A stretch of DNA of 64,000 bases from Adiantum capillus-veneris (lineage: Eukaryota > Streptophyta > Polypodiopsida > Polypodiales > Pteridaceae). The stretch is from NCBI GenBank assembly GCA_014529385.2, contig CM043959.1, positions 59,656,253 to 59,720,252 on the forward strand, given 5' to 3'. This document shows, in pieces, positions 34,724 to 47,324 of this stretch. The position numbers were made by a program, and so were the translations under genes. The notes beneath the pieces are model-generated. The model had not been told where the DNA came from. It did not search any database and was given only the letters and a program-made list of their open reading frames with translations. The stretch's first letter is position 1. Each line of letters starts with the position of its first letter.

Positions 34724-35200
34724 GATCGCGGACGATTACTTTCTTTCAAGAAGGGGGGATGTCACAAACTGCTGACGTGTCAAGCCACTGAAGAATGGAG
34801 ACAACATGCAGATCCTGGCCGAGGGGCCAAACCCTAAGAAGCAGCAACAAAAGATGTTTTGGTCTTTGTTTTTAAAAGAAGAGTTCCCACCAAGTTCTGG
34901 CCAATGAAATCGATCCCGGCCGAAACCTAGAAGAAGTAGAAGAAACAGAAGAAATCCCTGATCAACTCACATATCAGTGGTCGAGGGGCCTAAAAACCCA
35001 AGAAATCAAATTTCTTTAACTTGTTTAATGCGCTCGAAAGTGACCAAAACGAAGTCAGACAAGTTTTTAACCTCAAAATACGATGATGTGGCGCTTGTAC
35101 GGACATCCCGGAATTTGCAGCTCGAAATTTAAGGAAAGTGTTTTTTTGGGGTCAGCTTTTTAGATTTGATGCTTTTAGGTTTTGGGCCTTTAAATATGAG
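34724..35200 (+). repeat. PPT and 3' LTR of a different family
   Basis: ATCGCGGACGATTAC then CTTTCAAGAAGGGGGGA precede the LTR at 34,760 (TGTCACAAACTGCTGACGTG). This end matches the family at 16,656-18,848, not the 5' LTR at 31,901, so the element is a recombinant or two fused pieces. Truncated at about 35,200. Confidence 0.75.
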
Positions 35201-36980
35201 CCTACACTAAGCGTGCCCCTTTTCACAAGAAAATCACTAATCACGTCATAAATATTGCCAGATTCAAACAGGATCACAACACGTTGACAATTCACAGGAC
35301 CATAAGACTTAATTAGAGACTCATGTGGATGATCATTAGAAACTTGGGGCACGTTAGTTTTCTCATTTATGACATTAAAAGACAATATGGGTTCTGTGGC
35401 TCTTTGTGAGTGTTGTGGGTTCTTTCTTAGGACAATCTCTTTTCATGTGACCTTTAGTGTGGCACTTAAAACATCGTCCTTCCTTTCTATATTTGGTCCT
35501 TTCTTCACGGCTTAACCAACCCCCTACTATTCTTTGAGCAGATTTCGCATTAGGTGTCAACTTAGGGGTTTCCTGAGTTTTAGCCTTTCCTTTATTATCA
35601 GTGTTAGGTGAAGAATTTTGTGCTCTCGGTGTAGTGGAAGATTGACAAGGGGAGATACTGTGGTTGTTACCATTGTTCTTACCATTTTGTTGATTCTATT
35701 GGTTCTGAGGGTTCTGCAGAGTACTTGACTTGTCCTCTTTCGGCTTACCTTTGTTGTGCTTCATTTCATGCTTAAAGAGCGATTTTGACGGCGTCATTGT
35801 AGTCCTTAGGTTCTAAGACTTCTCTATCATAGTGGACGTACTCGTCCAAACCAAAGATGAAAGCCTCCTTGCAATTCTCATACGACTTATGCAATTGAAC
35901 ACCAATCTGCAAAATATGGTTAGAAAAAGACATAACGGGAGTCCCATTTTGCTTAAGGCCTCGCCACTCCTCTTTCAACCGATCAAGGTACTGCGGTGGC
36001 ATAAAACGAGCCTCGAGCTTGTCTTTAGGGTGATCCAACTGTAAGATAGTGGTTAGCCATTTGCAGCATGCTTAAGATGTTCGGCCAATTGCGCCTCTTG
36101 CTAGGCTTGATACCAATTCATGGCAAAACCCGATAAATACATGGTGGCTCTGAAAACTTTACCATTACTATTTTTCTTGCTAGTCGCAAAGTAAGCATAA
36201 GATTGATGCAACCAAGAATAAATCATTGAAGCATCCATCTTACCATCATACTTACTGAAAATCAATTTTTTTGTGATTGGATTGTTGGAGTCGTCGTCTC
36301 TACGTGCTCTATGTGATGACACGCCGGCCTCCTTGAGTGGATCGCTCTTCGAGTAGATTACATGCATGACAAAGTCTTGCATGTGTTGGTCTCGCAGCGC
36401 CTCATGCTCTAGCTCTATAGCCGTCCTCTTTTCTTCAGTCGCTAAACGTTGAGCTTCGCGTTCCCTTTTCACGGTGGCCCACTAAGCCTCTTGTTGTAGC
36501 ATCATCTCTATCATAGACTTTACCAAAGCCTCCATAGAATTTGGAGCAATCCGTGGTGTAGATGGGGACGGAGGAGAATCAAGAAATGGTCCTCTTGGTG
36601 TAGGAACTTCTTCTTCTCCAATTTCACTCTCATCACCTTCATGCAAACTATCCATCTTGCTTTTGGGGATGACCATGCATTGAGTACGTGGGTACTTAGG
36701 GTTCTTGGTGCTTGCTTCTTGATACTTGGTACTGCCTGCAATCTGCGTTGAAGAAGGCTTTTCTCTTACCCAAGCTCAACTCCTTGCTACGGGTGCACCT
36801 CTTGGCGGCCTTGAGCTCACGCCAAGGTTGCCTTTTCCCACCTGACGTCGATTGTCTGCCACAATGTGCAAACTTTGCTCTCAATGAGTGGAAAACAGGA
36901 ACGAGGGGAGTCTGGACAAGCCCTTCTTATCTGGGTTGCTTGCCACTCTTCAAAAACATAGGTTAGAGAGATCGACACGC
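35200..36980 (-). pseudogene. Minus-strand gypsy gag-protease remnant
   Basis: Gag N-terminus near 36,676 reads MVIPKSKMDSLHEGDESEIG, then PPSPSTPRIAPNSMEALVKS. The capsid region includes FSKYDGKMDASMIYSWLHQ (about 36,240) and MPPQYLDRLKEEWRGLKQN (about 35,980). Knuckle CFKCHTKGHMKRDC (about 35,460). Protease core LFESGNIYDVIS (about 35,260), with Glu for the catalytic Asp. Relative of the elements at 19.2 and 42.9 kb but more diverged. Frames are broken at several points and truncated in the protease by the junction at about 35,200. Confidence 0.85.
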
Positions 36981-37018
36981 CTTGGGTTACATGCAATCTC
37001 AAACTAGCAAAAATGTTT

Positions 37019-37140
37019 TTGTGGTACTATTATGGTTTAATGGCCCTTAAGAGAGAGCGATGTAAACGAGAGCGCGCCGGATGTGCGATGGACTAAGGGT
37101 AGGAGTGGCTAATAAGCCCGAGACAGGGACTCGAAGATTC
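37019..37140. repeat. Dispersed ~130-bp repeat, copy 2
   Basis: Related to 18,139-18,275. It interrupts the leader of the minus-strand gypsy remnant, between AAAAACC and TTTTTGCT in that element. One strand carries TTCGAGTCCC, a box B-like sequence, so a SINE is possible. Confidence 0.65.
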
Positions 37141-37198
37141 TTTGAGAAAGGTTTTTAAGGTTCTTTTCTTGAGTGATGATACCGAACATTGCCAAAGA

Positions 37199-37411
37199 GC
37201 TCGGATATCAATGTAATGTGCAACAAAAATGATAGATGGTAAATGCTTAGGATGTGTGCTCAGTATGTACTCAAGGACCAAGGTTCCTTTTACTTCATGA
37301 CAAATGTGCAAAGCCTAGAGAGAGAGGAGAGAATGGTACTGTGAGTGATAGAGAGAGAGAGAGAAGACTAACACTAGATGGGGTCCCAAAAACCCCCTCC
37401 TAGTACGAAGG
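37199..37411 (-). repeat. PBS and partial 5' LTR of the minus-strand remnant
   Basis: Minus-strand TGATATCCGAGC (37,199-37,210) is a mutated TGGTATCAGAGC. LTR end GTTGCACATTACA lies at about 37,212. The LTR is cut at the CA/GA tract. Confidence 0.7.
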
Positions 37412-37421
37412 GTGACACACA

Positions 37422-37494
<73 letters not shown>
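37412..37494. repeat. Compound microsatellite (CA)n(GA)n
   Basis: About 14 CA and 27 GA units, followed by GAGTTATATTAACGTCGT, which resembles the start of the SINE-like units at 14,114. Confidence 0.97.
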
Positions 37495-37496
<2 letters not shown>

Positions 37497-38026
37497 ATAT
37501 TAACGTCGTCTAAAGGCCATATTGACCTATGAGATCAGAGAGTTACATCATGGTGAATCCGATACAAGGTCTGGATAAAAAGAAAGAAAGTAACCAAACT
37601 GAAACACTACTAGAGCTGTAAAAGATGGGTATCAAGAGCATGAGAGGTACGTACACAAAAAGTGGGCGTGTATCTCAAAGAACAGATACAAAATGGTGGT
37701 TGTGTATCAGAATCTCGAGATGGCTCGCATCGGTCGTTGCATGATCGTGTCAATGTCCTCCATGGTGAGAGTTTGCATAGGGCGTCCCCCATGTCTCACC
37801 AATACAGATCTGATCCTCTGTTGCAACTTCATCCGTCGATGGGAGCATCCCCTCATCCTGGGCCTCTTGGATCTCCCCAGCTTTGCCAGCTTTGCTGCTC
37901 GATCACTCAGTATACCTTTGCTAGTGATGTGCCTTGTATCCCTCCTCTCTGGCTGGTCTCATCTCTGCTTGATCTGTGGATGCAAGAACATTGTGATCTG
38001 TCTTTAGGTGTGTCTCCCGGTGTGTG

Positions 38027-38028
<2 letters not shown>
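37495..38028. other. Intron 1 sequence, no gene seen
   Basis: Unique-looking intron DNA; overlapping short frames only. Confidence 0.5.

Positions 38029-38060
<32 letters not shown>
38029..38060. repeat. Microsatellite (CT)n
   Basis: About 16 CT units, 300 bp before RCC1 exon 2. Confidence 0.97.
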
Positions 38061-38063
<3 letters not shown>

Positions 38064-38367
38064 AACCCTGCTCAATGACAACTTGGCCTTGTGGGGCTGT
38101 GATACACTGCAATGCCATTTCCTTTGCCCTTTCGGCAAGTGCTTTCAGATATGTAAACTCTAATTGCTGATTTCATATTCAAAGTGATGCCTGCTCCTAG
38201 TTTTGATGCATTTCTATGCAGACGATGATGTGCTTATCTCACAAAAGCTTCACGGGCTCTACCACATGGCTTCATTTCAGTTCCTAACTGGCTTTTGTGT
38301 TACCATTAGGTATGCCTTTTGACGAGGATTATGATTGTGAAGTCTGAGTTGCTACTTTCTTATGTAG

Positions 38368-38523
38368 GAAATGGGGAAGCCATGACTTGGGGGAACAACT
38401 CTTCAGGACAGCTTGGCCGTGGGGATTCAGAGAGTAGTTGTGAACCAACTTTGGTGAAAGAGCTACATTGTTTAAAGGTCCATACTGTGTCTGCAGGTTG
38501 GAGCCATACAGCTTTCATTTCAG
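38368..38523 (+). CDS. RCC1-repeat protein, exon 2
   Basis: A 156-bp exon (52 codons, phase 1 at both ends) that is exactly one RCC1 blade: NGEAMTWGNNSSGQLGRGD, later LKVHTVSAGWSHTAFIS. Acceptor CTTATGTAG and donor CAG-GTAACA flank it. It joins exon 1 at 15,902 with no missing residues. A further blade is expected next, but no matching exon was recognised before the window ends, so intron 2 is very long or the gene is broken. Specific family (UVR8-like, RCC1-domain regulator) cannot be decided from two blades. Confidence 0.82.
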
Positions 38524-41242
<2,719 letters not shown>

Positions 41243-42447
41243 TGTCACGTGACACATCTCAACCCTATGTGTTCGTGGACAAGCTACACCATAGCAGGGT
41301 TTCCGTCAAGTCCAGATTAGAAATGATCTGGTACTTTTGTGAGTCTATTCGTAGACCGTGCATGCCCAGTCACTCAGTGTAGATGCATATCGTTTGGTTG
41401 CACATTGCATAAGCATAAGCATTTCCATCAGATTCCATTAGAGTCAGTTTGGGGATTTTTCAGATGACTTTATCCCATTTTTCCCTATTTTTGACATTTT
41501 TTCACTTATTTATTAAGTGACTTTTGTTGGGTACTCAGTAGGGCAAATTTGGTAAGTTAATATATAAGCAAACCCAAGTTAGCGCAAATTGGCAGATGAG
41601 CAAAGACACAACAGGCTTCCCCAACCAACAGGTGTCCCACCCTCTCTCAGCAAGACCCTCTCCATTCCCTTGGCGAGGCCACTCCCACCAAAGCCAGCGT
41701 TTTCATCATAGCTTGCCTCTCCCTTCCTGGGCGTTTTCCAAAACTTGCCATCGCTACCCAAGACCACACTTGCTTGGCGTTTTTACTACCATCTGGCAAC
41801 AACATCCTCAAGAATCACTAACGCTAGCATTGCTTGCAGATCTGCAGCAAATTCAGCCTTTACTAACGCCAGGAAACACATCAGTAGGTTCAGCGTTTTC
41901 ATCATCAATTGCAGCAGAATAACCACGGCTTACTAACGCTTGCAAACAGTCATTTTCAGCAAGAAGATACCTGCTGTCACAGCGTTTTTCAGCCAAGAGT
42001 TTCTCTCCAAAAACGCAGCCAAAGAGCAGATTACATCAGCAATTTTGATCATCATCTCAGCCTGACAAAGACAGTCATTTTCAGCCACCAAGAAGATCAC
42101 AAATTTTAGCCTAAGTTGCCGTCGTCATCATCGTCATCGACATAGTCCCATTGCATCAGTCCATTGCATTCGCATTGTACACCTTTGTGCAATCAAAGTA
42201 GACCACTCTCGCCGACGAGAGTGGGGCCTTCGGAGGAGGGTTTTACAACCTCTCGGTGTCGTATCTCTTCTCTCTCCTTCTCTCAGTCTCATTCACTTGC
42301 ACACACAATATCCACTCACTTGTTCGTGATCATAGCACTCTCCATAAGTCGGAAGGCTCTCTCCTTCCCTAAGAACTAAAAGGAACCTTGAGCAATAAAG
42401 ATCACTAATCTTGAGAAAATACAACATTCATTCCGCTGCACCTTACA
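41243..42447 (+). repeat. 5' LTR (1,205 bp)
   Basis: Starts with the perfect palindrome TGTCACGTGACA and ends CGCTGCACCTTACA. TATA-like TTAATATATAAGC lies at about 41,557-41,569. At least five GCGTTTT(C/T) motifs occur downstream of it (about 41,697, 41,731, 41,777, 41,892 and 41,981). Confidence 0.93.
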
Positions 42448-42448
42448 T

Positions 42449-42460
42449 TGGTATCAGAGC
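42449..42460 (+). other. Primer-binding site
   Basis: TGGTATCAGAGC, initiator-Met type, one base after the LTR. Confidence 0.9.
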
Positions 42461-42813
42461 TTTGGAAGTGTTCTGCATTACTCAAGGAAAGAACCACAAG
42501 AACCACAAGAATTTTGTTTTGTTTGTTGCGATCGCACGAACCCAAGTTTACTTGGGCGTGGCGATTCCTAATCGTGTTTTGTTGAAGAGTGATAGGAATC
42601 TCAAGAAAGAAGGGCTTGTCCAGCCTCCCCTTGTGTCTCTTTTCACTCATTGAGAGCGGACCTTGCACTTAGCGGCCGGCCATTCGACGTGAGGAGGGAA
42701 AAAGCAACCTTGGCGTGAGCGCAAGGCCGCCAAGGGGTGCGCCCGCTGCAGAAAGGAGTAGAACTCGGGTGAAGAGAAGATCCTTTTCCAACGCGATTTG
42801 CAAGCGAAAGAAA

Positions 42814-42925
42814 ACCTCAAGAATCCCAAGAACCTAAGACCCTCAAGACTCAAGAACCTCAAGAACCCAAGATTCTCACGAATCAAGGACCTCAAGAACC
42901 TCAAGACCCTCAAGAAGCCAAGTTC
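42814..42925 (+). repeat. CTCAAGAACC-type repeats in the leader
   Basis: Around ten imperfect copies of CTCAAGA(A/C)CC(C/T) between PBS and gag start. Similar repeats occur at about 19,530-19,605 in element 1. Possibly RNA packaging or dimerisation signals (inference). Confidence 0.75.
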
Positions 42926-42957
42926 CTTGCGAGCTTCAGACCCCAAGATCATAGTGC

Positions 42958-44758
42958 ATGGTCGTCACCCGAAGCGGAATGGATACTTCTCATACAGGTG
43001 ATGAGCATGAGAGAGGCAACGAAGACTCGTCCCCACCCGGAGATGATTTCTTCAACCCTCCCCCTTCGCCATCTACGCCACCCAGTGCACCAGACCCTAT
43101 GGAGGCAATGATGAAGCAGATGATGGCCATGATGGATAAACAGGAAGACAAGCGCCTTGCTTTAGAACGCGAGCGCGTTGAACGAAAAGAACGCAAAGCA
43201 GAAAGGGACGCCGAGCAAGAATCTCAAAGGGAGATTCGTAATCAAGAATTTATTTCCCATGTCCTAGCTTCGAAGACCGAACCACCCAAAGATCGTGGGA
43301 GTTCGTCAAGTGGTGCAAGCCACGATGCGGATTCACACAATCCAGTCATAGAGAAGTTGACTTTCAGTAAGTATGACGGTAAGATGGATGCTACTGTTAT
43401 TCATTCTTGGTTGCATCAATTTAATGCTTATTTTGCGACAACTAAGAAAACAGGCAATAGCAAAGTTTTGACGGCAGCTATGTACCTTGCCGGTGATGCC
43501 ATAAATTGGTACCAGGCATGGCAAGAGGCACAGCTAGCCGCGCACCTAGAGGCAGCCGACGATTTCATGCCCCTCTTTTAGTTGGGCTGATTTCCAAGAC
43601 AAGCTCAAGGTGCGGTTTATGCCACCTCAGTATCTTGCACGATTGAAGGACGATTGGCGAGCTCTCAAGCAAAACGGTATGCCGGTTATGTCTTTCTCTA
43701 ATCGTGTTTTGCAACTCGGCACTCAATTACGCAAATCGGATGCGAAGCGCAAGGAGGCATTTCTTTACGGATTGGACGAGTATATCAAGTATGGTGTCGA
43801 AGTACTCGATCCAATCGATCTCAGCAAAGCGGTAGCAATTGCTCTCGCCCACGAGATGAAGCACAACAAAGGAAAGCCTAAGGAGAACAAGACTTCCACA
43901 AGTACCTCGCAGACTTCTCAGAACCCGCAGAACGATAAGAACGGTAAGAATGATAACTCTTCTAACCAATCTACCAACAGTATCTCATCAAAGAATTCTT
44001 CCAATGAATCTAAGGGTAAGGCTAACACAACTGCTAAACCTAAGCTTACTCCAGATGAAAAGGTAGCACAAGGCATTGTAGGAGGTTACATCACTTCGGA
44101 AGAACAAAGCACTTATTCTAAGGAAGGTCGTTGTTTTCATTGTCACATTAAGGGTCACATAAAAAGAACATGTCCTAAGCTTGAATCGAATGAATCTAAA
44201 GAACCCATAGCACCCACTACATTTGTCAATGCAATGAATGATAACACGGGTATGCCCAAAGTTTCTCAGGACCCTCCCATTGATGATTCTCTCATTAAAT
44301 GTTATGGTCGTACGTCGGGGCACCGTTTTGTCATATTGTTTGACCCAGGTAGTATGCATGATGTGATCAGTTCCTCTCTTGTTGAGAAAGCCCGCCTCGA
44401 GGTTAGTCCGAGATCTCCTATCGAGGTCTCTGGCTTTCGTCCCGGTATGGACGCTCTCATCACGGAGGAGTGCTTTGATGTGTTGTTTGCAATTCAACAA
44501 ACTGCCTTCACTAGAAGATTTTTTGTTTCTCCTCTCTTAGGATGTGATATGATTTTGGGCATTCGATGGTTTGGTGATAATGACGCTCTCATGGATTTTC
44601 TGACTAACACTATAACTCTCAATGCCAAAAGTGATTCTCCTATTGTCATTCATGGAGAGGACATTGCTCATTCTCCATCTCTGATTGCTAATATGCAGGA
44701 CAAGATTGACAAGATTCAGGAGAAGGAGACTCTCAGTCTCTTTTTCTCCACAGCATGA
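42958..44758 (+). pseudogene. Gag-protease, one frameshift
   Basis: Gag starts MVVTRSGMDTSHTGDEHERG at 42,958. A charged coiled-coil-like stretch (LERERVERKERKAERD) is followed by the capsid region (FSKYDGKMDATVIHSWLHQF). A small deletion at about 43,575 puts a stop after DDFMPLF; the frame resumes (ADFQDKLKVRFMPPQYLARL). Then come CCHC knuckle CFHCHIKGHIKRTC (about 44,131-44,172), protease core FDPGSMHDVIS (44,339-44,371) and SPLLGCDMILGIRWFGDND. It ends SLFFSTA at 44,758, where a T-run slip would open the following frame. Gag would form particles and the protease would cleave them; the frameshift makes this copy defective. Confidence 0.88.
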
Positions 44759-45740
44759 TACACAGGATTTGCATGATTATGAGAAGCATGATGATTTGAA
44801 TGATAATGATTTGCATGAAGATGATGTGATTGTTCACAAGGATGATGTGTTAGTGGATGCTTTTTCTAGCGAAGCTAACCTCGTTGCAGATTCGATCAAT
44901 CATGAAGGATCGATCTTGGCTCTCGAGCCTAGGTCCCAAGAACCCCTTCAGGAAGAATCGATCTTGGCTCTTGAGCCTTGGTCCAAAGAACCCTCACAGG
45001 AAGTATTATGTGTTCGCATGATTGATACGCACGCATTGTTGGAGTGTTTCATTCGTGACGGTTTTCTGTATTTTAGTCAGCATCGTTATGTGATCCCTTT
45101 TCCTAGGCATGACATATTGTATGTTGAGCACGTTTCTCTCATTGATACGGATTGTTTATGAAAAGCTGAAAGGTTTGTATGTAAGGAAGTCGCATTCCAT
45201 GTCTCTTCTTGGGCATGACACAGTTTCCGAAAGAGCACATGATAGTATGAGCACCAAGCATGGGCATTTCCATTGGGATTTGCCAGAGTTGATTGATTTC
45301 GATCATATAGAAAAGATTCGACTGCATTGTTTGCATGTGTTTGATGAACGGATTGTCACTCCGTCTCTATGTTCATCTACATTGTATACACAGTCTTTAG
45401 AGAAGAAAAGATGTTTTTCCTTCACTTTACATGGAATGAGTATGTTCATGGTTTTGTGTTGGAGATGGTTTCAGGAATTTTCAGCCATGGAGATTCTTGA
45501 AGACGAAAGAAGTAGGACGCTAGACGAAGTTGACGCATCAAAGGAGCCACAGAAGACTTTGAGTCGCTTTCGGCGCGGCCCAAGAAAGCAAGCGTTGCAG
45601 ACCTTTATGAAGTTCAAGTACCGCATGATCCACACATTAGAGTGGGCCGGCGAAGAGTCCCTTCCAGGATTCCGGATGCTGTTGGCGATCTGCCTCGACG
45701 CCATACAGTTAGGTACCAGTACCTCACTTTGAAAAGGAGG
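44736..45740 (+). pseudogene. Unrecognised reading frame in place of pol
   Basis: Two consecutive frames overlap the end of protease and each other. The first has an acidic His/Asp-rich part (HDDLNDNDLHEDDVIVHKDD), then a repeated block ILALEPRSQEP / ILALEPWSKEP, then LECFIRDGFLYFSQHRYVIP. The second includes WDLPELIDFDHIEKIRLHCL and, in another frame, VPHDPHIRVGRRRV near the 3' end. The last block is shared, with coding-like substitutions, by 31,230-31,390. No RT, RNase H or integrase motif is present. I do not recognise the family. It is broken by at least two frameshifts. Confidence 0.55.
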
Positions 45741-45743
45741 GGA
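45731..45743 (+). other. Polypurine tract
   Basis: GAAAAGGAGGGGA directly before the 3' LTR. Confidence 0.9.
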
Positions 45744-46998
45744 TGTCACGTGACACATCCCAACCCTATGTGTCCGTGGACAAGCTACACCATAGCAAGG
45801 TTTCCGTCAAGTCTAGTCAAGTTAGATTAGAAGTGATCTGGCACTTTTGTGAGTCTATTCGTAGACGGTGCATGCCCAGTCACTCAGTGTAGATGCATAT
45901 CCTCTGGTTGCACACTGCATAAGCATAAGCATTTCCATCAGATTCCATCAGAGTTAGTTTGGGGATTTTTCAGATGACTTTATCCCATTTTTCCTTATTT
46001 TTGACATTTTTTCACTTATTTATTAAGTGACTTTTGTTGGGTACTCAGTAGGGCAAATTGGGTAAGTTATATATAAGCAAACCCAAGTTAGCACAAATTG
46101 GCAGATGAGCAAAGACACAGCAAGCTTCCCCAAGCAACAGGTGTCCCACCCTCTCTCAGCAAGACCCTCTCCATTCTCTTGGCGAGGCCACTCCCACCAA
46201 AGCCAACGTTTTCATCATAGCCTGCCTCTCCCTTCTTGGGCGTTTGCCAGAACCTGCCATCGCCACCCAAGACCACACTTGCCTGGCGTTTTTACCACCA
46301 TCTGGCAGCAGCATCCTCAAGAATCACTAACGCTAGCATTTCTTGCAGATCTGCAGCAAATTCAGCCTTTACTAACACCAGGAAACACATCAGCAGGCTC
46401 AGCGTTTTCATCATCAATTGCAGCAGAATAACCACGGCTGGTAAGGGTTTACTAACGCTTGCAAACAGTCATTTTCAGCAAGAAGATACCTGCTGTCACA
46501 GCGTTTTTCAGCCAAGAGTTTCTCTCCAAAAACGCAGCCAAAGAGCAGATTACATCAGCGTTTTTGATCATCATCTCAGCCCGACAAAGACAGTCATTTT
46601 GAGCCATGAAACCAGCCCGAAACAGTCGTTTTCAGCCACCAAGAAGATCACAGATTTCAGCCTAAGTCGCCGTCGTCATCATCGTCATCGACATAGTCCC
46701 ATTGCATCAGTCCATTGCATTCGCATTGTACACCTTTGTGCAATCAAAGTAGACCACTCTCGCCGACGAGAGTGGGGCCTTCGGAGGAGGGTTTTACAAT
46801 CTCTCGGTGTCGTATCTCTTCTCTCTCCTTCTCTCAGTCTCATTCACTTGCACGCACAATATCCACTCACTTGTTCGTGATCATAGCACTCTCCATAAGT
46901 CGGAACGCTCTCTCCTTCCCTAAGAACTAAAAGGAACCTTGAGCAATAAAGATCACTAATCTTGAGAAAATACAACATTCATTCCGTTGCACCTTACA
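45744..46998 (+). repeat. 3' LTR (1,255 bp)
   Basis: Very similar to the 5' LTR, with extra short insertions (for example around 46,436-46,450 and 46,600-46,635). Starts TGTCACGTGACA, ends CCTTACA, then TSD AAATT. Confidence 0.93.
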
Positions 46999-47036
46999 AA
47001 ATTACTGGCTAAATGAAAATATGGGGCCCAACTACT

Positions 47037-47324
47037 TACTGTCTTTTTGGATAATAGCTATTCGGGGATGTGTTTTTTTGGGGGGATCCCCCGGCTGCGT
47101 ACTGTTGCTAGACTTGGTTGATTACTAGTTGCTTTTTAATGAGGAGATGCTATAAATTTTTAGGATTCATATGATAGGTTTACTGTCTTTTTGGATAATA
47201 GCTATTCGGGGGTGTGTTTTTTTGGGGGGATCCCCCGGCTGCGTACTGTTGCTAGACTTGGTTGATTACTAGTTGCTTTTTAATGAGGAGATGCTATAAA
47301 TTTTTAGGATTCATATGATAGGGA
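47037..47324. repeat. 144-bp perfect tandem duplication
   Basis: Two head-to-tail copies (47,037-47,180 and 47,181-47,324) that differ by about one base. Each has a GGGGGATCCCCC palindrome. A very recent duplication. Confidence 0.95.

Larger units (their letters stand above)
15903..38367 (+). other. Inferred giant intron 1 of the RCC1-repeat gene
   Basis: Bounded by GTACGT at 15,903 and TTCTTATGTAG at 38,367, 22,465 bp long. Both flanking exons are phase 1 and join without a gap in the RCC1 repeat. It is filled with LTR retrotransposons on both strands, listed separately. Alternatively the gene is disrupted and the exons are no longer spliced together. Confidence 0.7.
41243..46998 (+). mobile_element. 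Complete non-autonomous gypsy element, gag-protease only
   Basis: 5,756 bp with LTRs of 1,205 and 1,255 bp, PBS, PPT and a perfect TSD AAATT (41,238-41,242; 46,999-47,003). The interior is only 3.3 kb: gag, protease, then about 1 kb of unrecognised coding-like sequence, with no RT, RNase H or integrase. It fits the TR-GAG class of non-autonomous LTR elements, which must borrow enzymes from a relative. Confidence 0.92.
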
